NCBI RefSeq assembly: GCF_004193775.1
Contig: NC_041012.1
Span: forward strand, 9,445,223 to 9,509,222
DNA from: Glycine soja
Taxonomy: Eukaryota; Streptophyta; Magnoliopsida; Fabales; Fabaceae
Length of the DNA stretch: 64,000 bases
Reading direction: 5' to 3'
Shown here: positions 48,035 through 60,401 of the stretch, piece by piece
How positions within the stretch are numbered: position 1 is the stretch's first letter
How the letters are laid out: each line of letters starts with the position of its first letter
The notes under the pieces: model-generated
Databases searched by the model: none
What the model was told of the DNA's origin: nothing
Seen by the model: the letters and a program-made list of their open reading frames with translations, nothing else
Made by a program: the position numbers and the translations under genes

Positions 48035-49473
48035 ATAATACAATATATATAATCCTATTTGTGTATCTCATCCCTAAATTAGGTACTTTGGGATTAAAAA
48101 TGAGATAGTCTAAATTTTTTATATATGTTCTTAGAAAAAATAATTGATGAAAAAAAATCTATTTGTCTTATATTGATAAGTTGCATATTCTTCTATAATT
48201 GCATTAAATTAGGAAGTAAAATGCATAAAGAAAAAAAATGTGTTTAAAGTAATTTATAGTGATTTTTATGTGGAGTTTTATAGTTGTGTGCTAATTATTT
48301 ATAAGTTTAATGATCATATAGTTACAATGTAAAGTATTTTTTATACTATCATTTAATCATAAATTATTTTTAACATAACTTCTAAAGTAATTATTATAAA
48401 AAAATTAATAAATTTATTATATATAATAGGTTATAATTAAATGACGGTATAAAACTATTTTAACAAACTTACATTTTCATTTTAAAGTGCATCATCATCC
48501 AGTACTGCTAATGCTATCCATCCAAATTTGGATGGAAAAGAGAGGAATACTTTAGTACAAAAGACGAAAGATTAACTCTATTTATCTCCCATTTCATTTC
48601 TATTAAAGGTATTTATATAATTTTACACATTTTTTTCCTTTCACTTCCTATATAATTAAACAAAAAAATTCTTTATTTCCTCTTATTTTCTCCCATGTCA
48701 GACAATCTAAAAATAATTATTTTCATCTCTTAATTCCTTCCTCTGCCCCCTCTGTAAACATACCCTTAATTAACTCATCGATCATGTGAGGATATGTCCA
48801 TTTTTGTGCGGCAGAATGAACCTTTTTAAGAGTGTGTGGCCGCACAACTTGTGTGGACATAATAGAAATTTATTATAATAAATACCTACTCTGATGTATG
48901 TCATTTATTTAGCTCAAACATAGGTGTGAGACTCATTCGTATGTAGTGGTAAAAAAAAATAAAGAATAGTCGATGTAGCCTCTTTATTATATAAAAGAAT
49001 TGAAAATTTGCTTACCTTTTATTTATTCATTTATTATTAATTAATTTACAGTTGAACTGTTCGTTTGGAACTTGATCAAGTCAAGGTATGTAGTGGAAGA
49101 GGTCAGGAAGAGCAAGGAGGTAGTTGATGGCTTTTGTATGACAATCGTTAGCCAAAACGATATTCACATCAATATTAAATCCATAAAAAGTAGCTGAAAA
49201 GAGATATAAAGAGAGAGACTAATAAATTAAAAAATGACGTATATATATAAATTAAAGAATCCTATTTCAATACACATGGATCTTTGCACTTGTTAGATCC
49301 ATGTTCATTTTTTCTACATACATCCATTATTTATGTGGATAGATAGGTCTGTGCTCACCGATAGATCATATTGTATATATCTTGACCTAAAGAATCTTTT
49401 AATAAATTGACGAAAGTGATAAAATAATTGAGCTATTCTAGCTACATGTGAACGTGTGTATTAGGGTGAAGTA

Positions 49474-49719
49474 TCAATGACCAGGGCCTTTAGGACTAGG
49501 TCCAGAAGCCAAACGCTGCATCCAAAACCCCATGGTTTTCTTGGCTTGTTCATAGGCTGATGAACTGTATGTTTGAAGGTTATTAGCTCTTGCAAATGCA
49601 AACTCCTCCGAATGAGATAAAACCCTTGCCTCCACCCTACTTTGGCTAATAAAAATTGCAACCAACATAACAACAAGCATGATCAAATTCAAAAGGGTGC
49701 ATGCCTTTGAGGAATTCAT
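49474..49719 (-). CDS. PIP-type secreted signalling peptide precursor
   Basis: Single-exon frame of 81 residues. The N-terminal hydrophobic segment (about residues 9-31, LLNLIMLVVMLVAIF) is a signal peptide. A variable middle follows, and the C-terminus is RLASGPSPKGPGH. The SGPSPxGxGH ending at residues 72-81 is the conserved mature motif of the PAMP-induced secreted peptides (PIP), which in Arabidopsis are sensed by the receptor kinase RLK7 and amplify immune responses. The mature peptide is expected to be cut from the C-terminus in the apoplast. A TATA box lies on the minus strand at 49850-49857 and a W-box core is further upstream. The motif ends exactly at the stop codon, as the family requires. 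Bioactivity is inferred from the motif. Confidence 0.87.
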   Translation of the reverse strand: MNSSKACTLLNLIMLVVMLVAIFISQSRVEARVLSHSEEFAFARANNLQTYSSSAYEQAKKTMGFWMQRLASGPSPKGPGH

Positions 49720-49849
49720 TTTTGGAAAGTTTGGTGAAAAAGCTAGAAAAAAAAGGGTTATTGTGAATTAATTGCTAGGAACAATGAAAGAAAGCTTTTG
49801 TGGTTGTGTTGTGGCTTGTTGGTGGTGTTGGGGAGCAACAAATGGTGCC

Positions 49850-49857
49850 ATTTTATA
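49850..49857 (-). promoter_or_regulatory. TATA box of the PIP-type gene
   Basis: The minus strand reads TATAAAAT about 130 bp upstream of the start codon. Confidence 0.65.
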
Positions 49858-49954
49858 GTCAGACAAAGGGAACAAGTACATGTGTTAAATTTGTGCTTGT
49901 CTTTTTGGACTCAATCGGCATTTTCAGTGGACATTGGTTTGAACGTGTTACGTG

Positions 49955-49960
49955 TTGACT
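49955..49960 (+). promoter_or_regulatory. W-box core upstream of the PIP-type gene
   Basis: TTGACT about 100 bp upstream of the TATA box. Further TTGACT/TTTGACT matches lie near 50500-50520. Consistent with defence induction but short. Confidence 0.4.
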
Positions 49961-52089
49961 AAGGATTTGGGGGAAGTTGCCAAGCAACACGAGAATGACG
50001 AAATATTGATATTTTTTGTATTACTTATTGTACAATTCTAACCAAATTAAAAATATCAATTTTAATGTTTATTCTAAAATTTAAAGATGCATTAGAAATA
50101 TAATTTATATATACATATATAAAAATTATAATATGTGTAATTTATATGAATTTTATTAAAATACATTGATAGTGCAAATATTTTTTATGATATCATTCTA
50201 TCAGATGATGTATAAAAATTAAACTTAATAATTTATATTAATATAATTTGGTTACAAAATAATATAACACAATCTAAATATGACGCACATGATTTGCCCG
50301 GAAAAGAGAATACATGATTTCATGTTTGAATATGTCATGTGTGCATTAAAGTTGAATAAGTTGATATTACCAATGTGTCCTTGTCATGAAGGCCAGATCC
50401 TAGGGTAGTTTTGGTTAATAGTGTTGACAAGGCAAAGGTGCAAATATATTATGATTGATCGTGTTGTGTTTTAGTCGTATACTGTGATTAGAAAAGTTGA
50501 ATTGACTAGACTACTCACATTTGACTATGCCAGAGAAAAATGAAAGGATAATAAAATAATAGATCACACCTAACCTTTTTTTTTTTTTAATTTTTCGCAA
50601 GATCAAACCTAACCTGTTATTTAGAATATCACATAGTTTTTCAGTTTTTGACAGAGGAATTTAATAACAAGTTGGTGCTTTCTTTCAGTCCCAAATTCTA
50701 ACTAAACTAGCACTTTTACTTTTTTATTTTATTTTGCAAATCAGGGAGAGAGAAAAATGATAAAGTAGGAAAAGAAGGAAAATCAAAGCCGTGTTAGTTG
50801 GGCTAGTAGAATCCAATGGGACAAATAGCGCAAAAACAATGAAGGCGCGCCCAGACATGACAGACAACCAGAATCTTCAACCGTCATATGTAATTTTTGT
50901 AATAATTAAATTAATCAATTTTGCTAATAAAAAAGGTTAAGTTATGTTTTTAATACATTCATTGTACACACACAAAATTATTTTGCATTTAATTTATGAT
51001 ATAGAAGAAAGGTATCATAATTTATCAGCAATTAAAATTTAAAATTGAATCAAATTTCAATTAAAATTGATTTTAAGTAATAGTGTCTGAATGAATGAAA
51101 AATTATAAATGATAAAAGTGGATACTCAATGCAATTATGCAAGAGACGTCACTTGACTTAATGATAGAGAAAATAACTCTTAAAAATATTCGCCTAAAGA
51201 ATGAAGACTTTAATTTTTATTATAGGAGTCAATTATCTCACCATACTCTAATTTTTATACAATGATATATTGCAATATTATAGTCGTTTTGCTTTTGATT
51301 AATTAATTTATAACTGGGTCGTATATTGAAGTTCTTTTTAATGATCGAAACAAGCTTTCTCGTGATTCATTTTCGATTATTATAACACATTAAACTTTGA
51401 AAACTTCAGTTCATAGTTTGAATGCTTCATATGCTTGTTTCTTCCGTTCACATTTGCAATCTAGCTTATAATTACTAAAACCAAAAGGAAGAATTTGTCG
51501 CTATACACTAAAAATTGGCCTCACTTTTATCAGCAGCTAGACACTATCGGTGTGTCCTTGCACACAAAAATATGCACCGCACTCATTAAACATTATTTTG
51601 ATGGTAAAATAAACTCTGTTCTCCGCAATTTTAACTCGGAAAAATGAATATTTTACACGAAGAAAACGTAAATCTGGCTTAACAAAAGGTCAAAAGGGTT
51701 ATCCTATTGATTTATCAACATGGTGGTGTTACTAACCTTGATCCTCATTGAAGGTGTTCACGTGCAAACTACGAGATTTAATACAGCATTGCTCCTAGTG
51801 AAAATTGTCATGTGAGAAAATGAAGCTTTTGTGCAAATCATGCATTTTAATAGGAATAAAAAAGACTTCTGATGGTACAAATTATATATTACAATATCAT
51901 CACACTTAAGGTAATTAACATATAACATGAGCTACAAGAGCATGCAGCTAATCAGTTCATTTTTCTAATCAATTTTTGGCCAGTAGTCGAACAATATCGT
52001 GATTGGCCTTTAGCTGTACAACGTTGATATCAGAAATAAAGAAACTAAATTGAAGATTTGATATGAAGAAACAAAAAAGAATCCATGCT
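49961..52089. other. AT-rich spacer
   Basis: Between the PIP-type gene and VIPP1. No coding signal recognised. The right end is probably VIPP1 3' UTR. Confidence 0.55.
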
Positions 52090-55000
52090 TCAAAATTCCT
52101 TTGCTCTTTGCCTCAATTGATCAAGTTCCAACTCGATCTCAGCATCTCGAAATGGAATCCCAGTGTTGGCGCTGGTGGTACTTCTTCCAGGAGGAAGGTC
52201 CCCTTTCTGCTTCAAGCAAACAGTCAAACAATTAAATGGAAAAAAAATTATATGTAGCATGTAGGTAGTATCGTACGAAACTTCCTCTCCGTCAAATTTA
52301 CTTTCTTTAGCAAAATATAATGCTTTTGGAAAGAAAGAAAAAATATTCACCGGTTCTTTCACAGGTTTTCGTCACAAAAAAAGGAATGAGAACAAGTTGC
52401 AAGACAGTTAATTAAAAAAATCCTCATTTCATTATTACCAAGCATACAAACTATTTCCCATTTGAAGCATACCTTTGAGGCACCAGATAATTCTTTTTTC
52501 AAATTCGCAAGGTCGTCATCAACGGACGAGCCCTCAAGCAAAGCAAACTGCAAAAATCAATAATTAATAGGAGAATGAAATCCATGAGTTTCACAAACAG
52601 TTATATAGTGAAGGAATAAGTTTTACAACCTTTGTCACTCCACAGTCCAAACTCCCCAATTCTAATGCATGATAACTAATGGATGATGCAGCCCATGAAT
52701 CCATTTGACCAAGCCAAGGATTTATATAACAAATCCCAATATATATTTGGAACTTAGGCTTGTTCTAAGTGCTTTTTGTGGTTCAGAGCTGTATTCAAAT
52801 TATTTACGAAAGAAAAGATTTACATAATGCAGATTCTGCTACATAATCACTGGGCTCAGAGTTTATTTCTTTACTAAATAGCTTCCAGGGAAATGGTTTC
52901 TACATTTTCCTATGGCAAGTGAAATACACTAAGAAAACTGCATTATTATTGAATAGAAAACATAACAGTTTTTGACATTCCATTTGCAGGCAATTTATTC
53001 AATGACCCAGTGAGAGTAGTGAGTCTAGCTATGATAATAATATTTCAGAAGATTTCAATTTACACTATTTTGAACATCCCTAAGATGCAATAAACTTGGG
53101 CTTGGGTCCTTTGATCCTGTTTCCCATAAGAATAAATTTAAGTAAAACAAATCTAGTTTTCTTTTTCCTTTTAACTTGTATTCGTTCATTTCCAAGCTCA
53201 ACATATAATGCATACAAATAAATTTGAAGTTACATGATATAATTACTACCTTTCCTTCAAGATCATCACTTGTCAACTGGCCAAGAGCTTCAGCTTGGGA
53301 CTCCATTGTCAACACTATCAAGATAACCGAAAATAATTACAGAGAAAAATAATTTCATATACAATAATAAAAGCACATAAAAAGCTTACGTAATCGTGGC
53401 AGATGTTCACATATTTTTTATTCTATTGATTAGTTTGTAGTTTTTAAGCATGTCATATCATGTTAACATAAACCAAGTTTCATTTTACTCAATTTTCATC
53501 ATTATTATAGATTTTGAATACAATTATACTTATAAGGATAATTAAGAATAAGCATGCATATGATCAAAATGCCCATAATTCACAAAGTACAGGTTCGGCC
53601 TAATCATAATACATCATGATTGTGCAATATAGCCCTTGTTATTTGTCAAAATCAAAATGCATTCAGATAGAAAAGGTTTTGATTTTTGAACCACTAGAAG
53701 CTTCCACTTGTCAGATCTTTTCCCTGATTTTATAGTTTATGCATATGCTAATTCGTTATCAGTTTGCAAAAAGAAAAAAGAAAGGGAAGCAGGATAGGAA
53801 GCATAGAACCTCAAAATATCTCGGGAATGACAATGAAATTATATGTCTGTATGTGGTGTGGTTAAGAGTACACATTAAGTACAGGCCAGGTTATATAGAA
53901 GTATTATTTACATATCCAAACAGCCAAAGTAGACTCAATGAGTTTTCTTACCTTTCTCTTCCATCTTTTCAAAAGCTGAAAGAGCACTACTTGTATTGAC
54001 ATTTCCCAGCATCTCACTCACCTTGGTTGCAGTCCTGAAGGAACATCAACCAACAATCATTACTAAAAATGCCAGAGAATATAGACTGTAACAAGAAGAA
54101 AGTAAATGGGTAAGAGATTTGAAAGACAAACTTTGCCGATTGAGCTCTTGCTTTGAGAGTATCTTTTTTCGACCTTGCCTCTTGTATCTTACTCTCCAAA
54201 AGCTACAAAATAAACAATTTATCATAATTGTGATCAATAAATGTTACTTGGAATAAAAAATGCCAGTATTAGAGTAGTAAACTAAAATTGTTCAACCGAT
54301 TCCGATCATTTCTAGAAGGAGGCACCTCTTACAAAAAAAAGGTAGAAAAAGTGCAGTTTGTTGTGTCCACTTCTTCCAGCAAACAACTTTCCATCTCAAG
54401 TTTTAAACTGCATTCTCCCCATCAATAGTATAAGTCCACTGGTACATTTTAGGCTCTAGCCTACAAGCCAGAAATTAATTTTGCTAATTTTTTTCATTCT
54501 CAAGATGATTTTACATTCATAGCCAAGGTAAAGACAGGCACAGCAGAAGCTATAGGAGGATATCATTGTTTGATCAGTTGTAGAACAGTGCAAGCTTACA
54601 AGTCAAGGTTAAGGGTAGGTTTTTTCGGATGGCAATGGTAGAAAGTTAGCAGATTGTAGTCTTATACTCTTATTTATTGTATGTATTTTAGAGGATGAAA
54701 CATGTGCAGTTAATAAGGGAGGTAATATGGGTTAATTAATTCCTTTATAATGTGAACCGCACAAGCAGTGGAAACCATGGTTCATGGATTCTAGGGTTAA
54801 TTCAAGGAAAGAAATGACTTTTGAAATAGAAGATTTTATTGTGACATGCTGATGAAAATAGGTCACCAGTAGTGGGTAAAGTGGAAAGCTAAGTAAATCA
54901 TGGTGGATGGTCACACCTACAGTTCCTTCAATAGGTTTCACAGCTACAATTTGATTTCTCCACAATCCACACAACCAAGAATATAGCAATTTTCTACAAC

Positions 55001-58000
55001 AATCCATTAAAATAATCATTCATCTTAAAAAATGCACTACAATGTTTAAATAGAAGTCCGTTAATATATCCTACAAGTAAATGGATGGAGAATGAAGAAC
55101 CAAACCTTAAAAAATTAAAATTTCCAGTTTCTACTGCAACCAAAGTCCAAACCCAAAAGAAAAACTTTGGGATTAAAAAATAATCAATCATACCTAAATA
55201 ATGTGGACCAAAGCAAAGTATAACTCCTAGTGGCAGTAAGACATGCCTAGGAAAAAATTTATAAAAATGAACTCAAGAAACACAGCTTACTCTTTCTAAG
55301 AACCAAAGATAGAACTATGATTTAGCAAGGTTTTAGGAATATACACCTACAACTATGACTTAGGCATTCTTGACACTAGTGACTTCTATACTTTGATGTC
55401 TCTATATAACAATCCAGTGTTTTCAAAGTAGATTACGAAAAGGTTTATGAATCACGAAGTGATCCATGAAGCAAAGATAAGGAACAAGCCGTGCTTGGTT
55501 TTCAAAGTAGATTACGAAAAGGCTTATGATTCAGTATCTTGGGAATTCTTGCTGTATATGTTGAAGGGGATTGGGTTTTGTGCAAAATGGATATCATGGA
55601 TTGAAGGCTGTCTAAAATCCGCTTCTATATCCATACTGTCTAAAAAATGCACTACAAGGGGACCCTTTAGCTCCGTTCTTATTTAACATTGTTGTGGAGG
55701 GACTAAATGGATTGGTGAGAGAAGCAATGGACAAAAACTTGTTTCAAGGCTTCCTTGTGGGCAAAAATGAGGTCAAAATTAGCATATTGCAGTATGCAAA
55801 TGATACACTTTTTCTTAGGAAAGCATCCATGGAAAATGTGAAAGCGATTAAGGTGATTTTAAGAAGTTTTGAACTAGTCTCAGGCCTCAAAATTAACTTC
55901 TCAAATAGTAGTTTTGGGGCAATTGGGATGTCGGAGAGTTGGAAGGTGACTGCTGCTAGTTACTTAAATTGCAGGCTACTGGTCATACCTTTTCTATACT
56001 TGGGTATCCCGATTGGGGCAAACCCAAGGTGTTTCGAGTTGTGGGATCCTATCGTCAAGAAAAGTGAGAGAAAATTGGCGAAATGGAAACAAAAACTACT
56101 ATCATTTGGGGGAAGGGTAACACTCATAAAGTCTGTCCTAAATTCTATTCCTATATATTTCTTTTCTTTTTTCAGGGCCCCAAACAGCATTCTGGACAAA
56201 CTAGTGTGGATACATAGGCGTTTTTTGTGGGGTGGAGGTATGGAGCATAAGAAGATAGCGTGGGTGAAGTGGGAATCGGTGTGTCTACCAAAGGAGAAAA
56301 GAGGAATTGGAATTAGGGACCTTAGGAAGTTTAATTATGCTCTTCTCAAAAAGTGGAAGTGGAATCTCTTCCATAACCAAGGAGAATTGTGGGCTAAAAT
56401 ACTGATTTCAAAATATGGTGAACCAAGGAGAATTGTGGACTAAAATACTGATTTCAAAATATGGTGACTGGTGTAATTTGGAGGGAGAAAGAAGGGGTAA
56501 TAGAGTATCAGCATGGTGGAAGGATATAAACAGCATAGCTTCTGCTGGCGTAGATGGCAGTTGTTTAGCTAAAGGGATAAAATGAAAAGTAGGGTGTGGA
56601 GCAAAGGTTAAATTCTAGGAGGATGGATGGAAGGAGGATGGAGTATCACTTAAGCAGAAATACCCTACACTTTTTTCCATATCGAAGCAGCAAAATCATG
56701 TCATTCAGCAAATGGGCAGTTTCATAGATGAAGGATGGGAATGGGACTTCAAATGGAGACGCGAACTCTTTGATGGCGAGATGGATATGACTGTGAGGTT
56801 CTTAGAAGATTTAGAAGGCACCAGCATTCACCTGGATCGAGAAGATAAGTGGATTTGTAAGGAAGATGTATCGGGTGTATACACAGCCGGGAATGGGTAC
56901 AGGTTTGGTGGGAAGGTACTTTTTCAGAGCTGTGGAAGGTCAAGGTCCCTAGTAAAGTCACTTTCTTCGTGTGGAGACTAATCAGGGACAGATTACCAAC
57001 TAAAATCAACCTGCGCAGGAGGAATGTGGATATACATGATCCCACATACCCATTCTGCAAAAATAAAAAAGAGGATGCAGCACATCTCTTCTTTAGTTGC
57101 AGCAAAATCATGCTGCTTTGGTGGGAATCATCATTGTGGATAAACATCTCAGCACCACTTCCACAGAACCAGAGAATGCACTTCCTCCAGCATGTGGCTG
57201 GCAAAGAAAATGGTAACAGCTTTCAAAAATGGAAATGCTGGTGGATTTCCTTGACTTGGAGTATTTGCCAGCATCGGAATAAGATTGTTTTTGAAGAGGA
57301 AAATTTTAATGATAGTAAGCTGTTGGAGGATGCTATATTTATCCGCTGGACTTGGCTAAAAAATCTGGATAAAGGTTTTAACATGCCATTTCATCACTAT
57401 ACCAGCAACATGAAGGAGGCCTTTATGTGATTAGGGTGGGATAATTATATAAGTGGGGGTAACTGTGAGATAAGTATAATGTCAGAACTATGGTTTCTTA
57501 ATTCATGTTGTAAACTATGTATTAGGACACCATAGTCCTACTCAAACTGGCCACTGTGTAACCCCTTCAGTACAACTTGTACTGTTTAATATATAATACA
57601 ATACTATTTTTGCTGATTAAAAAAAAATCCAGTGTTTTGACATATTGGGAAAAAACAAGATTTAGCTTACCCTTGTATTAGAGACAAGATTCTCAACAAC
57701 AGTCTTTTGTTGATCAAGTTGAGCTTTCAAAGAACTGGCATTATCCTGCAACATATTAAAAGCATATAATGAGCTTTCTGTTATGCAATATGCATATAAG
57801 GCACTATTTTGAAGATGCACTTTCTTGAATCATAGAATAAAAGTTCAAATCAAACTTTGGCAAACTCCAATTTTTTAATCTACAACACTGTCATCAGCAT
57901 TCAAATTTTCATCAATCTGACATGAGTTGAAATGTACATATGAAAGCACTTTAAAGAGTCAGCTACTGTGAAGTCTGTCGTGTCGTCATCCAAAGATTCT

Positions 58001-59349
58001 AACAACTTAAGCTAATCAAAACACATTATAACCCATCACAATCTGAATGGTTAATCCAATTCATAGACCTATAGATTTGGTAAAATGACTTCAGAACACA
58101 GGGTACAGTTCCAATCAAGCTTTTAATATGCTTCTAGGAATGGGAATATAAGAATAGCAAGCATTAAATGTTTCAATACTATTAAGCAATGACAGGAGGA
58201 CAAATTGCCAAAACATTTAATAACCATATGAAAGGAAGAAGAAAAAATCAACAACTTCATTTGACTCATTTACACTCCACAAATTAAACAGCCATATTAA
58301 AAACCTAACATAGAAATTCAAAACAAATATTAGCATAAAACTGTTCAACAAAATGAGAATGTACCGCATAAGATTTACGCCTCTTAAGTGCTTCACGAGC
58401 AAGATCCTCTTCACCTTTCTGAAGAGCAAGTTGTGCTTTCCGGTACCTACATCAGTTAAAAAGCACAAAGGCATGTTTATATACCATACATCATTAGAAA
58501 ATTAAGATAATAACTCTTTCATACATTACCACTCTTCAGAAGCTTGTTGTGCAGCCTTGTATTTATTTTCCAACCGCTTTTGAGATGCCAACACCTGAAG
58601 ACAAAAATTGTTCAATGAAAATAAAGTTGAACTAACAATCCTTTTTGAAGTCAGTTTACAGCTAAATAGTTTGTGTATAATCATAATCCATATAAACTCA
58701 AACAAGCAAAACAATTATAAGAGTAAAATAGTGATTGAAAGAACACAAGGAAACAACTAATACAACAACATTTTTCTAAAAATAATTGTAACTAACTTGT
58801 GCAGTAGCTTGACGCATTTTGGTCAAGTCGTCGTTCATTTCAAGCACAGCTTGCTCCAATATTTTCTCCGGATCTTCAAACGAGCTTAAGACAGCGTTTG
58901 CGTACGACTGCATTACTAAGATGACAAAATCTAACCATAACGACAACGACAATGAGAATATTAAAGCTAAGCGACTGTCGTTTCAGTGCTTTTTTCACCT
59001 TCACAACTCTGGCGAACCTGTCAAAGAGGTTCATGCGAGCACCGAGAGCACCTCCACCGCGCGCAGGCTTCGCAATCCTCATCACTCGAAGTTTCAGAAC
59101 TTCCACTGCAACGATTAGAAGTTCGAAACAAAGTTAATTAAACTAATCACGTTATAAATGAAGCGTTTAAGTAAATTAAACGGAAATTAACGATTGCGAG
59201 TAGCAGAAAGAGAGAGAGGATAGTAAATTACCTCGTGCAGTGCCGAAGAAGGAGGTAGTGAGAGGCTTCTTGAGTACGCAGAGAGTGGAGGAGGAAGATT
59301 GAAATGGCGCGGGGGGCAATCCCGTAAATATTTGAAGTTTCGCCGCCAT
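52090..59349 (-). CDS. VIPP1: VIPP1 / IM30, plastid PspA-family membrane-remodelling protein
   Basis: Maintains thylakoid and inner-envelope membranes; forms ESCRT-III-like oligomers. Eleven exons join in frame to 322 residues: 59232-59349, 58999-59105, 58797-58907, 58530-58594, 58365-58446, 57671-57745, 54132-54202, 53952-54034, 53250-53314, 52473-52547 and 52090-52206. Residues 1 to about 64 are a transit peptide ([16 protein letters not shown]). The amphipathic helix H1 begins [12 protein letters not shown]. Long coiled-coil helices follow ([56 protein letters not shown]). The VIPP1-specific tail ends in an acidic helix [18 protein letters not shown]. Nothing in the coding part is broken. 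Intron 6 carries a 2.2 kb LINE fragment. Confidence 0.95.
55447..57430 (+). pseudogene. LINE ORF2 remnant (RT and zf-RVT domain)
   Basis: RT motifs [17 protein letters not shown] and later blocks are readable across frames 55447-55686 and 55694-56443. The catalytic YADD-type motif reads YANDTLFL, so one Asp is lost. A 46 bp tandem duplication (56375-56420, 56421-56466) shifts the frame. The C-terminal zf-RVT region (about 56969-57430) has [15 protein letters not shown] and CPFC-like cysteines ([18 protein letters not shown]). It is inactive. Confidence 0.88.
56375..56466. repeat. 46 bp tandem duplication inside the LINE
   Basis: AACCAAGGAGAATTGTGG... repeated at 56375 and 56421 with a period of 46 and one visible difference (GGGCT against GGACT). 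Not a multiple of 3, so it frameshifts the ORF2 remnant. Confidence 0.88.
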
Positions 59350-60401
59350 TTTTGTGATCGACGAACGAGAAAGTTGGCTGTTGCAGATAGAGTTGAAGAT
59401 ATTGCGATTTTGGGAACACTCCTCTCAGCCTTGCTCCTCCTCACGCTCCTCGATACCAGCACCTTCCTTTTGGAATGGGCCGAAACGAATTGGGCCCGTC
59501 TCCTGGATCGGCCTATTTTTGCACTCGAGTCCACGCAATCTGCTCCGTATATTTGGAATCATTAGTTTTCTTTTTCGACCAGAGAAAGAACCACTGAAAT
59601 TTTATGAATTAATTTGATTAGTTAAGAGTTTTTTAACTGTTAATTAAGAATTTATTTATTTTTAGTTTTGACTTGATAGTTTGAATTGATCATTTTTATA
59701 TTGAAAAGTGTGATCTTACCGTTATCAAGTAACATTATCTCTAGTGGAAGATAATCGTACCAAAAAAATCTTAGGAAATTAGTACAAAGTTTTATAAGAA
59801 ATTTATCATTATTTGTTAAATTTTATCAGAAAACTACAAAACTGAAACACATTAAATTATAGAATAAATTATACTTACATCTTTTGAAATTTAATGAAAT
59901 TACATAGACATTTTTGTCTTTATCTATTCTCACACTAATTTTCTTTAATTATTTGAAAATATACATTTACACCATGTTACACATTATATTAATCCTCTTT
60001 AGTTATTTAAAAGTATACACTAATATAGTAATATTTTTTAATTACTTGAAAAACATTATATAGGGATCCCCGAACGGAAATTAGTGTAAATGTTAAAAAA
60101 AATAGATAAAATTTATGTAATTTTACAAAATCTCAAATAAAATTTATGTAATTTACTCTAAATAATAAGTAAGATTCATAAAATTTTGTAATTTCTAATA
60201 ATTTTGTATAAAAAAATACATTAAAAAAGTGCCCACAAATGCAATATTAAGTTACGTGCATACAAATTCAGTGCCCTCTATTCATTTCTATCTGCCACGT
60301 GGTAGGTACAAACACTTGCTCCAGCTCCAAACCATGTTTGAGAAGATTCAGTTTATCCATTTTGCGGACATCATCACATGACATCCTTGGTTATGCCTAC
60401 C
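59350..60401. promoter_or_regulatory. Shared 5' region of VIPP1 and FKBP16-3
   Basis: About 1.05 kb between the divergent start codons. The VIPP1 side (59350-59570) is less AT-rich and probably holds 5' UTR and core promoter. No precise element assigned. Confidence 0.45.

Larger units (their letters stand above)
46548..49473. other. AT-rich spacer with minor repeats
   Basis: Holds a TA microsatellite at 47455-47484, a 20 bp tandem pair at 47995-48034, and a block at about 47520-48035 that resembles transposon-terminal sequence (GACGCTCAAGTAA) but without defined ends. No gene recognised. Confidence 0.5.
55424..57625 (+). mobile_element. 5'-truncated L1-type LINE in VIPP1 intron 6
   Basis: Flanked by the 13 bp target duplication AATCCAGTGTTTT (55411-55423 and about 57626-57638). 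It ends in a short A run. It starts inside the reverse transcriptase, so the 5' part is missing, as is usual for LINE copies. It lies antisense to VIPP1 and its 3' end is only about 45 bp from exon 6 (57671). Confidence 0.92.

Noticed and set aside
58819..59137. Plus-strand ORFs over VIPP1 exons 2-3
   Set aside because: Shadows of the minus-strand VIPP1 exons, whose protein is unmistakable.
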